NCBI RefSeq assembly: GCF_051020765.1
Contig: NC_134946.1
Coordinates: 4,267,239-4,331,238 of the forward strand
Direction: 5' to 3'
DNA from: Lasioglossum baleicum
Lineage: Eukaryota; Arthropoda; Insecta; Hymenoptera; Halictidae
DNA length: 64,000 nt
Shown here: positions 46,783-58,474 of the stretch, in pieces
Layout of the letters: each line of letters opens with the position of its first letter
Position numbering within the stretch: the first letter of the stretch is position 1
Notes under the pieces: generated by a model
What the model was told of the DNA's origin: nothing
Databases searched by the model: none
What the model saw: the letters and a program-made list of their open reading frames with translations, nothing else
Position numbers and translations under genes: made by a program

Positions 46783-46974
46783 CAGTGGTCCCCAACCTCC
46801 GTGGATCAAATGGTACCGGGCCGCCCAAGGAACATTAATTACAATTAAATTAAAATTATTAAATCAAAACAATCTAAAATATAAACAATCAATGCCCCCC
46901 CCCCTCTCAGCGGGCCACGGTAAAATTATCAAACGTTGACCGGTCCGCGACGATAAAAAGGTTGGGGAGCACTG
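46783..46974. mobile_element. hAT MITE (CAGTGGTCCCCAACCT ends), 192 bp
   Basis: Inverted ends CAGTGGTCCCCAACCTCC and GGTTGGGGAGCACTG. Flanks GTCCAAGG and GTCTAGAG match at 5 of 8, an aged target duplication. The interior includes the CGGGCCGC / GCGGGCCACGG motifs typical of this widespread hAT type. Confidence 0.7.
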
Positions 46975-47224
46975 GTCTAGAGCGTCTTGGGAAGGGTAAG
47001 GGGCCTGGCGGGACTCGCAGATGGCAACCCTGGTCTAGGGACCACTTTAAGGCAATATGAAATATTACGCCAAGAACACGTTGTGGCCTACCTCGAGCAA
47101 GATGTTGACAAGTGAATTGATGAAATGGGGCCTTGTCGACATCCGGAGTTGCGATAGGGAGGAAGAAAATCCCTTAGGGAAGGAAAAAAGAAAGAAAAAA
47201 AGGGCAATATATGAAATAGCTGAT

Positions 47225-47315
47225 AGTGAGACAGTGCAGCCAGATGGAATCCGTTTGGATGCCATTCTCTCTCCTCCATTTCCCCTTCTACTATCCCATT
47301 CCAGCATCATGAGTA
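47225..47315. mobile_element. Fragment of the CAGTGTCGCC hAT MITE family
   Basis: TTCCCCTTCTACTATCCCAT and neighbouring bases match the interior of the element at 2094-2290. No ends are preserved. Confidence 0.5.
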
Positions 47316-48764
47316 TACTCCATCGTTTATCTAGCGTTTTTGACTACTCTATGTATACATATACATATACACATATGTATACATATAACTTAAAATGCAT
47401 TTTAAAATATATTTCGAAATTAATTATACAATATATGTATTCTAAAATGTATTTTAGAATTGTGTAAAATAAAGGATATTTTTTTCACATCCTCTACGAC
47501 ATATTTTCATATTGATATGTATATACTTGCTATGTGCGCGTAAAATAAAATGTGCTATTTTTTTAATGAAAAATCAATAGTACATATTTTAAAACACATT
47601 TCAAAATACATTATAAGAATTTTGTTGCAATTCACGATCCACGTGCGAGCACTATGAACAATACAGCAGAAGCTAATGCTAGTGTCAATTATTATACATC
47701 GTGTGATACACATTTGTACACGGTAGATGAAGAGTGATCGTTAATTAATAAGACTTGAGATTCACGGCGGCCTTATAGTAAAGATAACGAAACGAGTAGG
47801 ATGACTATATCGCCATTGGCAGTGAAATTTTTAAAATATACAATTGACTCCGGGAAAAGAAGTTTTTCTTTGGTTCAATAGGAAATTTCGAACCCGGAAC
47901 CCATCTAATAACGACCATATCACATAAAAAGCGAACTAAAATCTCATTAACCTTTAATTTTAAATTAGGGACAGAATTGCATATATTCAAAATCAATATC
48001 CCATATGTAAATCACAGCATGAAAAAAAAGATTTTGGAGAAGGTTCGTTTATTGATCAGCGATTGTATCGAAAGCTCAATTAGCAGTATTAAGGCTTACT
48101 CTCATTAAAAATACTGTCGCGACGCCATTTCGCGATCGGAGTCGGTGTTTTCAAAAATATATGTTTAAAAAGCATGCTCAGTCAAGATATGGCATTGTTT
48201 AAACATTATAAAATTGTTCAAAATGTACGAAAATTCCATACTTTCTTACGAAAGAAATATTATAATAACCGGTGTTTCGTATGTACACGCAATTAAAGTT
48301 AAGAAAAATGCAATGAAGCTGCCCCGCGGCAACAATGGCGGCAACAACTATCAGCACGGAGAAATAGAAGACATTTTTTTTTTGGAAATTACATTTCTCG
48401 AGATCAAATATTGTAGGGGGAAACAATTTCTATTAGGTTGTTGCAAATGTCTGATTTTTAGCAATGACATTAAACAAACGCAATTTTCTGCACCGAATGT
48501 ATTCTATCTACAAATTTTAAGTTTCTTGATTGTATTACGGAAAAAATAAGATATTATTTTTTTACAGCATTTAACCATAATTTATTATTTTAAAATCCAA
48601 TTTCCGAATTTGATAATCTTGTGGACTGTAAATCGATTTTTACAACGTAAATATATATATATATATAAAGTTTATTTTCTGGAGGACCCACCTTTCTGTA
48701 AAGTTAAATTTTCCATAAAAATCCCTGATTTGCAACTGCACCGCCATTGTCACTGCATTTGTAC
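47316..48764. other. AT-rich intergenic DNA
   Basis: Microsatellite-like TA/CA runs at 47350-47460. A 111-codon plus frame (48214-48549) has no recognisable domain. No gene is supported. Confidence 0.4.
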
Positions 48765-49426
48765 ACAAGTTTATCTAAACAACCAAACAAACGTCCGTGC
48801 ACTTCTTTAACGTGTTGCTGTAATTGACTTGTGCTGGATGCAACGCTAACTCTTTCAGGAGCCGTTTCTCCAATTCAAACACCCGAAAAGTAGTTTTCGG
48901 AATTGAATACAGCGGGCAACAAAAGTATGTGTGAAATCATATCGAAACGCATATGTATTCTCTCCTGTTCGAATCTGATGTTCGAGACACAAAATATATA
49001 TTAAAATCCATTTGAACATTTCGATATTGTACCAACATTTTTTTTATATTCTTACTAAAACATATAAAACTTCTCATTTTCGAAATTAATTTTCGATACA
49101 TTACATATTTATTTCAGTAATGTTGTTTAATCAAATAGAGATAACATAAACAATATCACAAACAAAATACATAAACAATATATTAATAATAATTATTTTA
49201 AAAAATATAGATATAAACGATAATTGGTGAAAAATATGTATACAAGTTTATCTAAACAACCAAACAAACGTCCGTGCACTTCTTTAACGTGTTGCTGTAA
49301 TTGACTTGTGCTGGATGCAACGCTAACTCTTTCAGGAGCCGTTTCTCCAATTCAAACACCCGAAAAGTAGTTTTCGGAATTGAATACAGCGGGCAACAAA
49401 AGTATGTGTGAAATCATGTCGAAACG
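48765..49426 (+). repeat. X-Y-X templated insertion (185-bp direct repeats around a 292-bp copy)
   Basis: X occupies 48765-48949 and recurs at 49242-49426 with about one difference. Between them, 48950-49241 (Y) is a near-identical copy of 45065-45356. X runs from ACAAGTTTATCTAAACAACC to ATCGAAACG. Confidence 0.9.
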
Positions 49427-49958
49427 TATTACAACAAGTCGTTTAAAACGATCATTTTCTAGATGATTCTTCAAGTCGATTGAAATTAAGACACACCCGG
49501 TACATGGGGAGAGTAAGATTTGCATATAGACACCGTAAAAGAGTCAACGAAGAATCTTTAACTTCAGTAATCCCCGCGCTTCCGGTTATTTGCGACGACG
49601 GAAAGGCAGTAACGAAATGAACTTGCAATCCTGGACGAGAATCTTCATCTCTGCTATTCATTATTGACACAGTGTCAACCGAAATGTTAGAGAAACATGG
49701 AGGAGTGAATACCGTGTGTGCACAGCATAATTAATTGGATGTGATGCCATGAACTCATCGGACCAGTTCACGATTTTTCTTCGCTTCCTTGAAACTTGGA
49801 ATTGATCCAATTTACACAGTGCAGCCAAATAGTAGCCAAACCGAATCTTTTTCAAATGTACCAGTGTCACGATCTCTCACCGATTGATCTTGTTAGTATG
49901 AACCCTTCTCTACCACCTGTATTAGCTTTACCCATTACTCCGTTTCGTTCTTGATAAC
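49427..49958. other. Intergenic, no gene seen
   Basis: Minus frames at 49452-49670 and 49661-49870 show no domain. Confidence 0.4.
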
Positions 49959-50179
49959 TAGACAGCGGATTTTATGCATTTATAACAAAAATAATTTATA
50001 AAAAATTTATAACAAAAATGTAACTCGTCACAGCGAAAAAATTAGAAGAATTTCAGAAGACTGTTATATTATTTTCGACCTATTATAAACAGATTAAGAA
50101 AGAAATTAAAATTCTACTTCACCCCAGTTGCCTGCAAATCTGGTGGAAAATTTTTATTTTGCATAAAGATCGCTGTCTA
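49959..50179. mobile_element. MITE family A variant (GACAGCGG ends), 221 bp
   Basis: TA-GACAGCGGATTTTATGCA at the left and GCATAAAGATCGCTGTC-TA at the right. Both ends carry A where the other copies have T at the fourth base. The interior relates to the family (GAAAAAATTAGAAGAATTTC). Confidence 0.75.
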
Positions 50180-50555
50180 TTGATAACATAGGTAGTCTGT
50201 ATTTTTAGATTTTCCGCAACCACAGGATTCTCAACTTAAAGACAAAGGGTGTTCTGGTATAAGATTTTGCGTGTGCTTACATGGGGAAAATTAGGCCAAA
50301 AATGATGTTTCGATTTTACCCCGTGACTATGCTTCCAATCCAGATACAGAGTGGTTTCGTGCAGTATCTTCTCGAATTGATGCACAGGAGGGCCAATACA
50401 GTCCAGACACTATAAGGAATATTTATCTAGACTTGAAATTAAACATGTAACTGTATTTATTTATTCCATGTGGCCAGATTAAAAATGGATTTATTAGTTC
50501 AACTTTAATAGATGACTGCAAAGATTGTTTTGGCCCCACTGTGCGACGCACAGTG

Positions 50556-51806
50556 GTCTAAACGTGCCATTTAGCTGGACAAAATTATTCTAGCATTATT
50601 TTAAGACTTAAAGCCGTAGTTAAGTAGGTCATTGGATTCGTCTTGACATCGACTACAACAATATGAAATAAAAAATACGTAGTAGAATTTAAAAAATTAA
50701 CATGATCATATTTTTTATTTTAAAAAAAATTGTTGTCAAATTTTTTATTGGAATTTATAGATGACCAGGTATCGATTAACTTTTGTTCGAAACATTTTCT
50801 TGCCAGATTATCCGAACTGTTCAAAGCATAGTGGTGACAATTGGGCATTTGCACCGAAAAGCTTCCGAACCGAACCTTTTCATTGAATTTAGCTGGCCAA
50901 AATTATTTATAATGTTTAATGATCCCGCAACGTTTTCAACTCACATATAGTATCATTTTGTATTTGTTTAAGTATTTTAAAAACATCATTTCATCTCAAG
51001 TGTTTACGTCGGGAAAGCGTGCGCGTCCGAAATGCAAGGACCGCTTGGCGCGATAAACAAAATGCTGTAAAAAAAAAAGGGTGCAGACTCGGGCAACTTT
51101 TTTTTGTTTTGCTGTAAGCCCAAACCTTTGACAATTACAACCGCGCTTAAAAAAATTCTCGGACGCAACCTGATACACAACATAATTACTCATAAAGTGT
51201 TACAATCGTAACAAATCTTATTCACATACTAATCGTGTTGAAATGTAAATAATTACCATAAGATATGCAATAAAAAGATACAAAATTGTTGAAAGTATAG
51301 TCCACACTTACTTGCAAAACTTTCATACTGGAAAGAAATGTGAGAACAACTTACTTGAAACATATAAAAACTGTCTCATCGAATTTTAGCAGCAAGACAC
51401 GTACTACGAAAATCTTTAACTTTCGATGAAGCACGGCACTTCATGGGTGCCTGAATGATAAAAAAAAATATTAGTACATTGTCCCCCATATATTAGGTTG
51501 TCCCAAAAGTTTCTTCCGGAATGTTATTCTTTGATATTGCTAAATAAATATTAGGTTGTCCCAAAAGTTGGTTTTCGATTCATGCACATAATGCAAATTC
51601 ATATATTAAGAAGTATACTAAAATATTAACATAAACATTATCGTATTGCTTGCATTTATTTAGCGACATTAAAGGAACACATTCCGGAAGAAACTTTTGG
51701 GACAACCTAATATTAAACTATAGCAAGCACCAAAAATTTCACATTTTAGGTAAATTTTTGAAATCGACTTTTGGCCAGCTAAATCGCTGAAAGGGACCAC
51801 TGTGCG
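50556..51806. mobile_element. Larger TIR element (GCACAGTGGTC ends) with nested mariner MITE
   Basis: The left end GCACAGTGGTCTAAACGTGC, leading to TTTAGCTGGACAAAA, is inverted at the right (TTTTGGCCAGCTAAATCGC to GGACCACTGTGCG). A third copy of the TTTAGCTGGCCAAAA motif lies at about 50888. No transposase frame is intact. The superfamily is not assigned. Confidence 0.55.
51493..51710. mobile_element. mariner MITE with perfect 31-bp ends
   Basis: TTAGGTTGTCCCAAAAGTTT through CCGGAATG is exactly inverted at the right end, with TA on both sides. A second partial left end (TTAGGTTGTCCCAAAAGTT) lies inside at 51551. Nested in the TIR element at 50556-51806. Confidence 0.85.
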
Positions 51807-52229
51807 ACGGTTCAATTCGACTTCGGGTGGCTCTCAACCCGCATCGATAATACCCAATGTTTCAACTTACTTTTCACTTATCAACAAATCGCGTTGACCC
51901 TCTTCCCCCCTCTCCAGAACAGCTCGTGTCGCGTGAACTCTGGTCTCCCTTGCCCCTAAATCTATTCGCTTGCCCGGCGCGGTGCGTGCTTCCCCGCATC
52001 GGTAGCAAATACCCATACATATGTATACATTATATACACCGTTGAATGCGATCTAAAATTCTATGAACGCGACCTATCCTCTATATACACAAAGCGCACA
52101 ATACTGTGTATCGCGTCGTTTCACTACTTTTATTGTCCGGTTTCACCATCAACATGGCACAATGCATGAATTTCAAAATTATCTATGGAAGGCCTTCTCC
52201 GTCCCCCGAGTGTCTTCCCATTATCCCCT

Positions 52230-55200
52230 TTACGTCATATGAAAGTCTCCTTTTAGTAACCTCGTAAAGGTCTTCTTGAACTGCTGATTAGCCAACGCGT
52301 AACAAAAGGGGTTCATAGGGCTGTTGGCGTAGCAGAGAAAGTACGAGAACATGAACAGATGTCCATTGGTGCACGGTGGATCGGAACAGAAGCCCTCCAC
52401 CAGCGCTATGATATGATAAGGCGTCCAACATACAACGAAAGCTCCTAAGATAAACGAAATGGTCCTGAATGCCTTTCCAGCTCTATTCTCGGTCCTGGAC
52501 TTCTGCCTGCCCATCATGGGGTCTCTCCTCTGTGTCTTACTCTTCAACCTCTTCCCAAAAGTCTTCACGAAGTCTCTCCTAGAGCTACCGTCTCTGCTCT
52601 CCCTCTTTCTGTGCTTTTTAGTGTCCTCGTTCCCAGTCGTTCCAGAGATGGTAGGCACCATGCTGCCGCTAGAAGACGAGTTCTGAGGATTGCCAGCCTT
52701 GCTAGCCTCGGAAAACTGACTCATCACCATGCTGAAGGTTTCCGGAGCACTGACCACCGTCGTGACAGGCTGTTGCTTAGCGTCCTGCACCTTCACGGTG
52801 ACCTCCGTCTGCACTTTGCTGACTGGAGAGGTCTGCGACGCCACGTTCGTCTTCTGCGTGATGAAGACTCTGGGAGGATGAGTTTGACTAGAAGCATTGG
52901 ACATGGGAGGCTGATTATTTTTGCTCTGCGTGCCGATAGATTGCGCTTGCGTCGCCCTGATCAGCGCCGTCTGCAACAGCGTGGTGTTCGGCACGATCGC
53001 CACGTTGCCAAGTATCGGCGAAGATGGTGCGGTGGACAACGGATGCGCCAGGCTGCAGGAGAAGGAAGACGGCGGACTCTCGCAGGAGGGGCTCGGTAGG
53101 ATGACCGAGCTTTCGTCCATGAATCTTAAATCGGCGCTATCGAGTCCGGTAAGAATATCATAGGTCCTCTGAGTTCCCACTAGAGATTTAGGTCTACCGG
53201 ATGACGACGAGGTTAGAGGGCTATCTGAGATCGGAGGACTGCTCTGGAACTGCGTAGGCGGGGGAATGATATTTTGTTGGCTGCCGCTGATGGACCTGGC
53301 AGGCTGCGTGGGTGGCGAGGTTTCGGCAGAGGCTATAGCTTGTTTGCTACCTACTTCTTCGTTGGAATTCAATGACTGTTCCGGTGTTAGGGTGTGGCTA
53401 CTGGACCGGTCGGGGTTGTCGGTGTCCAGGAGGCTGGTCTCCTGAATCCTGGGCAGTGCTTGCGCCCTCTGCATGTCGCAGCTGGGACTGGTAGGTAGTG
53501 TTTTCGCTGGGACGATGCCGTTCAGACAGCTGTTGGCGACGAAGACCTGTAACGCACCTGATTGCGTCACCAGGTCCGCTACCGATGAGCGTTTCCTGAT
53601 GTGAGTTTGGTGCTGAGACTGGCCGCAAGTGCTCTCGTCGTCGGAGTCCACCAAGGGGCTGCTGGAGGGCTCAGATCTCTCAGTCTCAGTGGGCAAAGTG
53701 CTTGGTTGCTTGCCCGCGGAGTCACTGGGACCCGTAGAGGTCTTCGAAGACGTCTTCTGACCTGACCCATCACCCTCGGCGCCGTCTTCGGCCGCGGTGA
53801 CCACTTTCTGTTTGTCCTGGCTCAGCAGTGTGCTCTGGGTCTTCGACATCCCTATGCTGGCCGCCATGCCAGACATAGCGCCGGCGCTCTGCGCCACCAC
53901 GAACTGCATTTGCCGTTGTTTGATCTCGCTCTTTTTCTGCATGTCGTATGCTGTCTTGAAGATGCAGCCGTAAAGTATGAAGAGCACTACCAACGTCGTC
54001 CAGTAATAACCTATGATCAAAGCGGTGTTGAATACAGGCTCCTTCAAGAATTGCACCGCGCACTGGCCAGGGCTCAGGTCCCTGCGCCCCGTGAAGTGTT
54101 CCCACCCGAAGATGCTGATGAAGAATAGCAACGCTGGAATGATCCAGGTGATCGAGACCATCCAGATCACTCGGTTCTTCGTCCGCCAGCTGCGGTAGCG
54201 AGCTGCGATTCGTACCGAACAGAACCGGTCAATCGTGATTAGGAGAACCGTGTACTGAGAAACCAGGCAGACTGTGTAGTCGACGGACAGCCAGAGGTCG
54301 CACAGCAACGAGCCTAGGTTCCAGTAACCCATTAGAACGTATACTGTGTAGAACGGCATGGAGACTGTACCTGTGCAACAGAGGAGTATTGGGTTATTTT
54401 GTTTTGCGTTGGAGAGGTTAGGATAGTTACTTTGTAGATGCATAGTTGATAAACCTCATTGAGGGTTATTAAATCCTTAACTACGACTTGAGGTTTTTAA
54501 CCTGAATTAACTTGGTCATCTAGTCTCAGGGAGTGTCAACAGTTGACATTAATCATCAGTTTGGAGTTATAGATAATTATTGGAAATTTTAAGGATCAAA
54601 TATGATAAAAATATTGATAAAGTATTCGTTTAAGTAACACAACTTTCACAGTACTGAATTGTTTATAGAACTACTAATTTGTTCTTTAAAACGAATTTGT
54701 CTTTTAAATTACATTTCTATAATTAGCAATTGTCTATCTTACAAAACGATGAAGAAGAAATTTTGAAGTTATAATAATCGATGAACTTGTGAAAAATCTT
54801 ACCAATAAGCACATCGGTGGCTGCTAAGGATGCAATGAAGTAGTTGCTGGGTTGCCTGATAGTCCTATCTACGATAAACGCCAGAAGAACGAGAATGTTA
54901 CCGCCGACAGTTAACAGTATACATAGTGCGAGGCAGACAGCAATCAGTATCGTTTGCCAGAGTTCGAAGGGTGGTTCAAGAGGTATGAAAGTTTCCGCTG
55001 TTGAATACACAGATATCTTGTCAGTAAATCGTCATGAAAACGTCGCCTCGTTTTCAACACTTCTTTTCTTTTTTTCACGTGCCAGTAAGAACATCGATTT
55101 TCTTTCAACATTAATGTCTTTCAAATACGTTGAGCGTAAAAATACCAGCCCTAACAAAAAGGTCTTTCAATTAATTTACTTGCTTAAAGATAAAGTAAGC

Positions 55201-55762
55201 GGGATAATAATTATTATCACGTGACTCAAATAAAAAATTGAATTTTTTGAGAACTGCAAAAATTAAAACAACACTTAGATTTCATACTCGATAGTGTTGA
55301 ACACTTTAATCAGCAACAAAAATGGATTTTTATATGTGGACACGAAATTGCAAAGAATTTTCAATAAAATAATTAATAATTATTGTTCCACTTACTTTAC
55401 AAATTTTTCACACAGAAAACCGCGAAAATTTGTTTTGGCATCCAACAATTATCTTTGTCAAGTTCTATTTCAATTTTTCTTTCATTAGATAAATTCGTTC
55501 GATTTTATATTTCATAGTATTCTTATAGTACATTTGTGTGTACAGCTTTTAGTATTCGACGATGCTATTCAAGGGGGAATTCAACAGAATTACCGGTCGA
55601 TAAAGCTGTTGTGGTGCCAGCTATCGAGCAACAGTTGGTATTATTTGTCGGGAACAGGTCTGACAGAACTTCCACATATTCACCACTGCTCCAGCGCGGA
55701 TCATCCGGGTCTGGCCATGTTCCATTAAACTGGGTGCATTCCGTTAATACCTGGTTGGACAT
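52230..55762 (-). CDS. mAChR-B: Muscarinic acetylcholine receptor, B-type, class A GPCR
   Basis: Three coding exons on the minus strand, 55762-55594, 54997-54803 and 54370-52230, GT/AG, all phase 1, give 834 aa. The extracellular N-terminus has several NxT glycosylation sites. TM1-TM2 lie in exon 2. TM3 holds the amine-binding Asp152 in WLSVDYTVCL, followed by DRF at 169-171 (instead of DRY). TM6 contains CWTPYH at 769-774 and TM7 NPFCY at 808-812. The third intracellular loop, from about 245 to about 735, is Ser/Pro-rich, giving a receptor much longer than vertebrate muscarinic receptors. The B-type call rests on the DRF, WTPYH and SPMNPFCYALANQQFKKTFT features. A-type receptors carry WTPYN. 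Invertebrate B-type receptors respond to acetylcholine but poorly to classical antagonists; in Drosophila they couple to Gi. An acceptor at about 55798 implies an upstream 5' UTR exon. Confidence 0.92.
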
Positions 55763-55834
55763 ACGACAAAGACGTTCTCGTTCCCTCTCTCGTTTCCTGC
55801 GAACACAACAATTCACATTATTTTTCACTTGCAT

Positions 55835-56165
55835 TCTTCCGCATGAACAAACGATACATATTAACTTCTCATCGTTACTTCAGTTTTAGTTGAGAAGAGA
55901 TTTTTCCTTATCCAAATGAGGATTTTGTGTTAGATTATTGAATATATAACGGTTTATTGGTAATGAACGATACATGAAGAATACATATTGCGACACGCGA
56001 CAAGACACGAGGACCGCACGATGGCTTGCGTAGACCAACGCTCATGCGCACATCATACTCGCGCGCACTCTTGCAAACACTTCCGCGCACACTCGTCGGC
56101 GCACGCTCACACGTTACAGGATGTGTGACAAACTTCCATCATTTTGAAATACATTTGTGTGTACT
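55835..56165. other. Upstream side of the receptor gene
   Basis: Intronic or 5' flanking DNA. A GC/CpG-richer stretch at 55985-56110 contains repeated CGCGCACTC-like words. No promoter motif is certain. Confidence 0.3.
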
Positions 56166-56460
56166 TCCGATAAGCCTATACCTCCGATTTTTTTATACTC
56201 TGGATTCGTACGTATTTTGACGTGCTGATTACGAATATGATAGTGAAAATTGGCGCAAATGTTATTTTCATAGCGGAAACCGTTTTTTCCATATATTTCT
56301 GTAAATAATGGGAATTTTGAAAATTACTTCAGATAAAAGTTGTAGGTCTCATCAAAATACACATTTAATATTCATATTCGTAATCTTATTCGTAATCAGC
56401 ACGTCAAAATACGTAAGAATCCGGAGTATAAAAAAAATCGGAGGTATGGGCTTCTCGGAA
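56166..56460. mobile_element. Short palindromic element (about 75-bp inverted arms)
   Basis: CCGATAAGCCTATACCTCCG near 56167 and GATTCGTACGTATTTTGACG are inverted at 56375-56458. The arms differ by a few bases. The frames at 56308-56538 and 56561-56352 are by-products. Confidence 0.7.
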
Positions 56461-56559
56461 GTCCATCCAAACATTTCTACAATTTTAGATAATTTAAAAG
56501 AATGGTTGAAGTTGCTACTTTTCGACGCACTTCGTTGACCATATTCAATGTGAGAATTC

Positions 56560-56748
56560 ATTATATTTTTGGTAGAAAACTATTTTGTTCAAATATTTTA
56601 TGGATTTATGAGAAAAATGAGTGAGTAGAATTTAAAGCAACGGATACATTAGAAACGGTGTATTGGTTTTTAAGACATTTACATTCCACTCCAGTTGTCT
56701 TGCAATTAATGTAAATTGTTTTTATATTGCATAAAGATCCGCAGTCTA
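56560..56748. mobile_element. MITE family A, one end missing
   Basis: The right end GCATAAAGATCCGCAGTC-TA is intact. The interior (AAAGCAACGGATACATTAGA) matches the 33802 copy. The left terminus is not recognisable. Confidence 0.65.
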
Positions 56749-57446
56749 CTTATACATATGTATATGTATAGTAAATGAAGGCAAGCTGTTGCATTTTGTA
56801 AATTAATTCAGCAGATAACACGGTGAGTGTTCAACCGTTCAATGTTGTGTGTTCAATGTCATGTCCAAGGTCCCCCTTTCGAACATATTGAAGAATGGTG
56901 CCGACAATTACGATTTAAAGCTCCGAAAATTGGGCAACAACAGGCAAAAAATAGAAGGCAGTTGGGGGAAAGAAAGCCCCATCGGGATTATGGGGTGCAG
57001 TGGATAAAAGATAGAAATAATAAAGTAGAGTAGTCGAGAAAATATGGACTCGTGATACGTAACAAATGTGTCGTACGTGATGCACGGCAGCGTACCTTTA
57101 AATTCATTAAGAAGAAACGTGATACATGTACTGCATGAGTGCCATGAATAATACACTTTTCATTCTGCAGGACATCGGTGACTCACGTGGCTTATCGATT
57201 TCCTATCAATCGCTATAGAATATTGTTCAGACTCTTTTGTAATCGATGTGAAAGGAGAAGAAACAGAAAAACGGACCAGAAAATGTGAAAAAAAGGGTCG
57301 CATCGCGACGATATTAAAACTTCCGTTTAACCCGTTCATAGAAACTCGCCCCCATTTTCTGTTTCTAGATACAGTAGAATGCTTCTGTTGCATCATGCTC
57401 ACTGCTGCAAAAATGAAATCGACTTTTCAATGTTAAGACCCTTACC
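56749..57446. other. Intergenic, no gene seen
   Basis: The frames at 56827-57033 and 57248-57436 and the minus frames opposite show no domain. Confidence 0.35.
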
Positions 57447-57450
57447 TTAA

Positions 57451-58126
57451 GGGGACATTACATTTTTTCGTAAGTAATGAAAAAACATTCTTTTTGAGTC
57501 CGTAATATTTTCACATATTTCTTAAGTCGTCACATTCAAGAAAAAATTTTTATATATTATAATTTTGTGTACGATTTTTCAGAGGGGTTTTTTGCAGCCT
57601 CATGGGAGTCGATTTAAAAATTTTGGTCTGCTGGCGTGCACGATTGCGGGTCACACTGCAACGTTTGAAAAAAAAGAATTATCCTTAGAAAAAGTATGAC
57701 TATGGCCACAGTATAGACTACGATCGTTCGAGAAAAAATTCACAAAATGGTGGACCTTCAAAGTTGGTGCTCTTAAAAATAGCATTTTCTTCGTAAAAAA
57801 AAAACGTTAAAAATTGAGGAAAAAATTAAACAATCTTATTTATTATAGTCTATACTGGGGCTATTGTTGTGTAGAAGAACATATTAAAATTTCAGACCGA
57901 TCGGTTAAATGGTTTTCAAGTTATCATGCACGTCGATTATAAAAATGTTCTTTTGAGAAAAACGCGTTTCAAAAGTTTTGACAAATGAATTTTCACATAT
58001 AAAATCTGCTTACGATTAATCAGCTATGCCTGCTATAATCGTCTATAACTTCTAAGGTATATCGAATTTTCCTCTGAAATTGTCAGCGAATATTATTGAA
58101 ATATGATGAGAAAGTGTAATGTCCCC
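57451..58126. mobile_element. TTAA-flanked element, GGGGACATTACA ends, 676 bp
   Basis: Inverted ends GGGGACATTACA and TGTAATGTCCCC match perfectly. Flanks are TTAA (57447-57450) and TTGA (58127-58130, one change). The interior is AT-rich without an ORF, and only the ends are inverted. Confidence 0.75.
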
Positions 58127-58474
58127 TTGAGAGCTACCCACAATTTTTAATTGCATTCTTTCACGAAGAATGCGCTCTTATAGAATAGTTAAACGGGTGA
58201 TTCAGCTGTGCCACTTAAATTACATGTAAACTATGTGGTAAATGAAAAAATGTTTGAAACCAAGTACAACATTTTTGGGACACCCTATATAGAGAACATC
58301 TTACACAATTCTATCTAGCACATTAATACTGTGAAGTAGAATATTAGTAATTTAAAGTAAAAATATCAATTTTTTTGCGAATTCACTTCAATCATTATTT
58401 GAACACGTTCTCTCACAATTGCACAATACTACTGTGTTATAAAAACTCGAGAGTTTTACTATGTGAGTTAGGAC

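Noticed and set aside
47057..47467. 136-residue plus-strand gene
   Set aside because: Runs through a hAT MITE fragment and a TA/CA microsatellite; no domain.
52459..54198. Plus-strand and alternate-frame ORFs over the receptor
   Set aside because: Shadows of the long minus-strand exon encoding the third intracellular loop.
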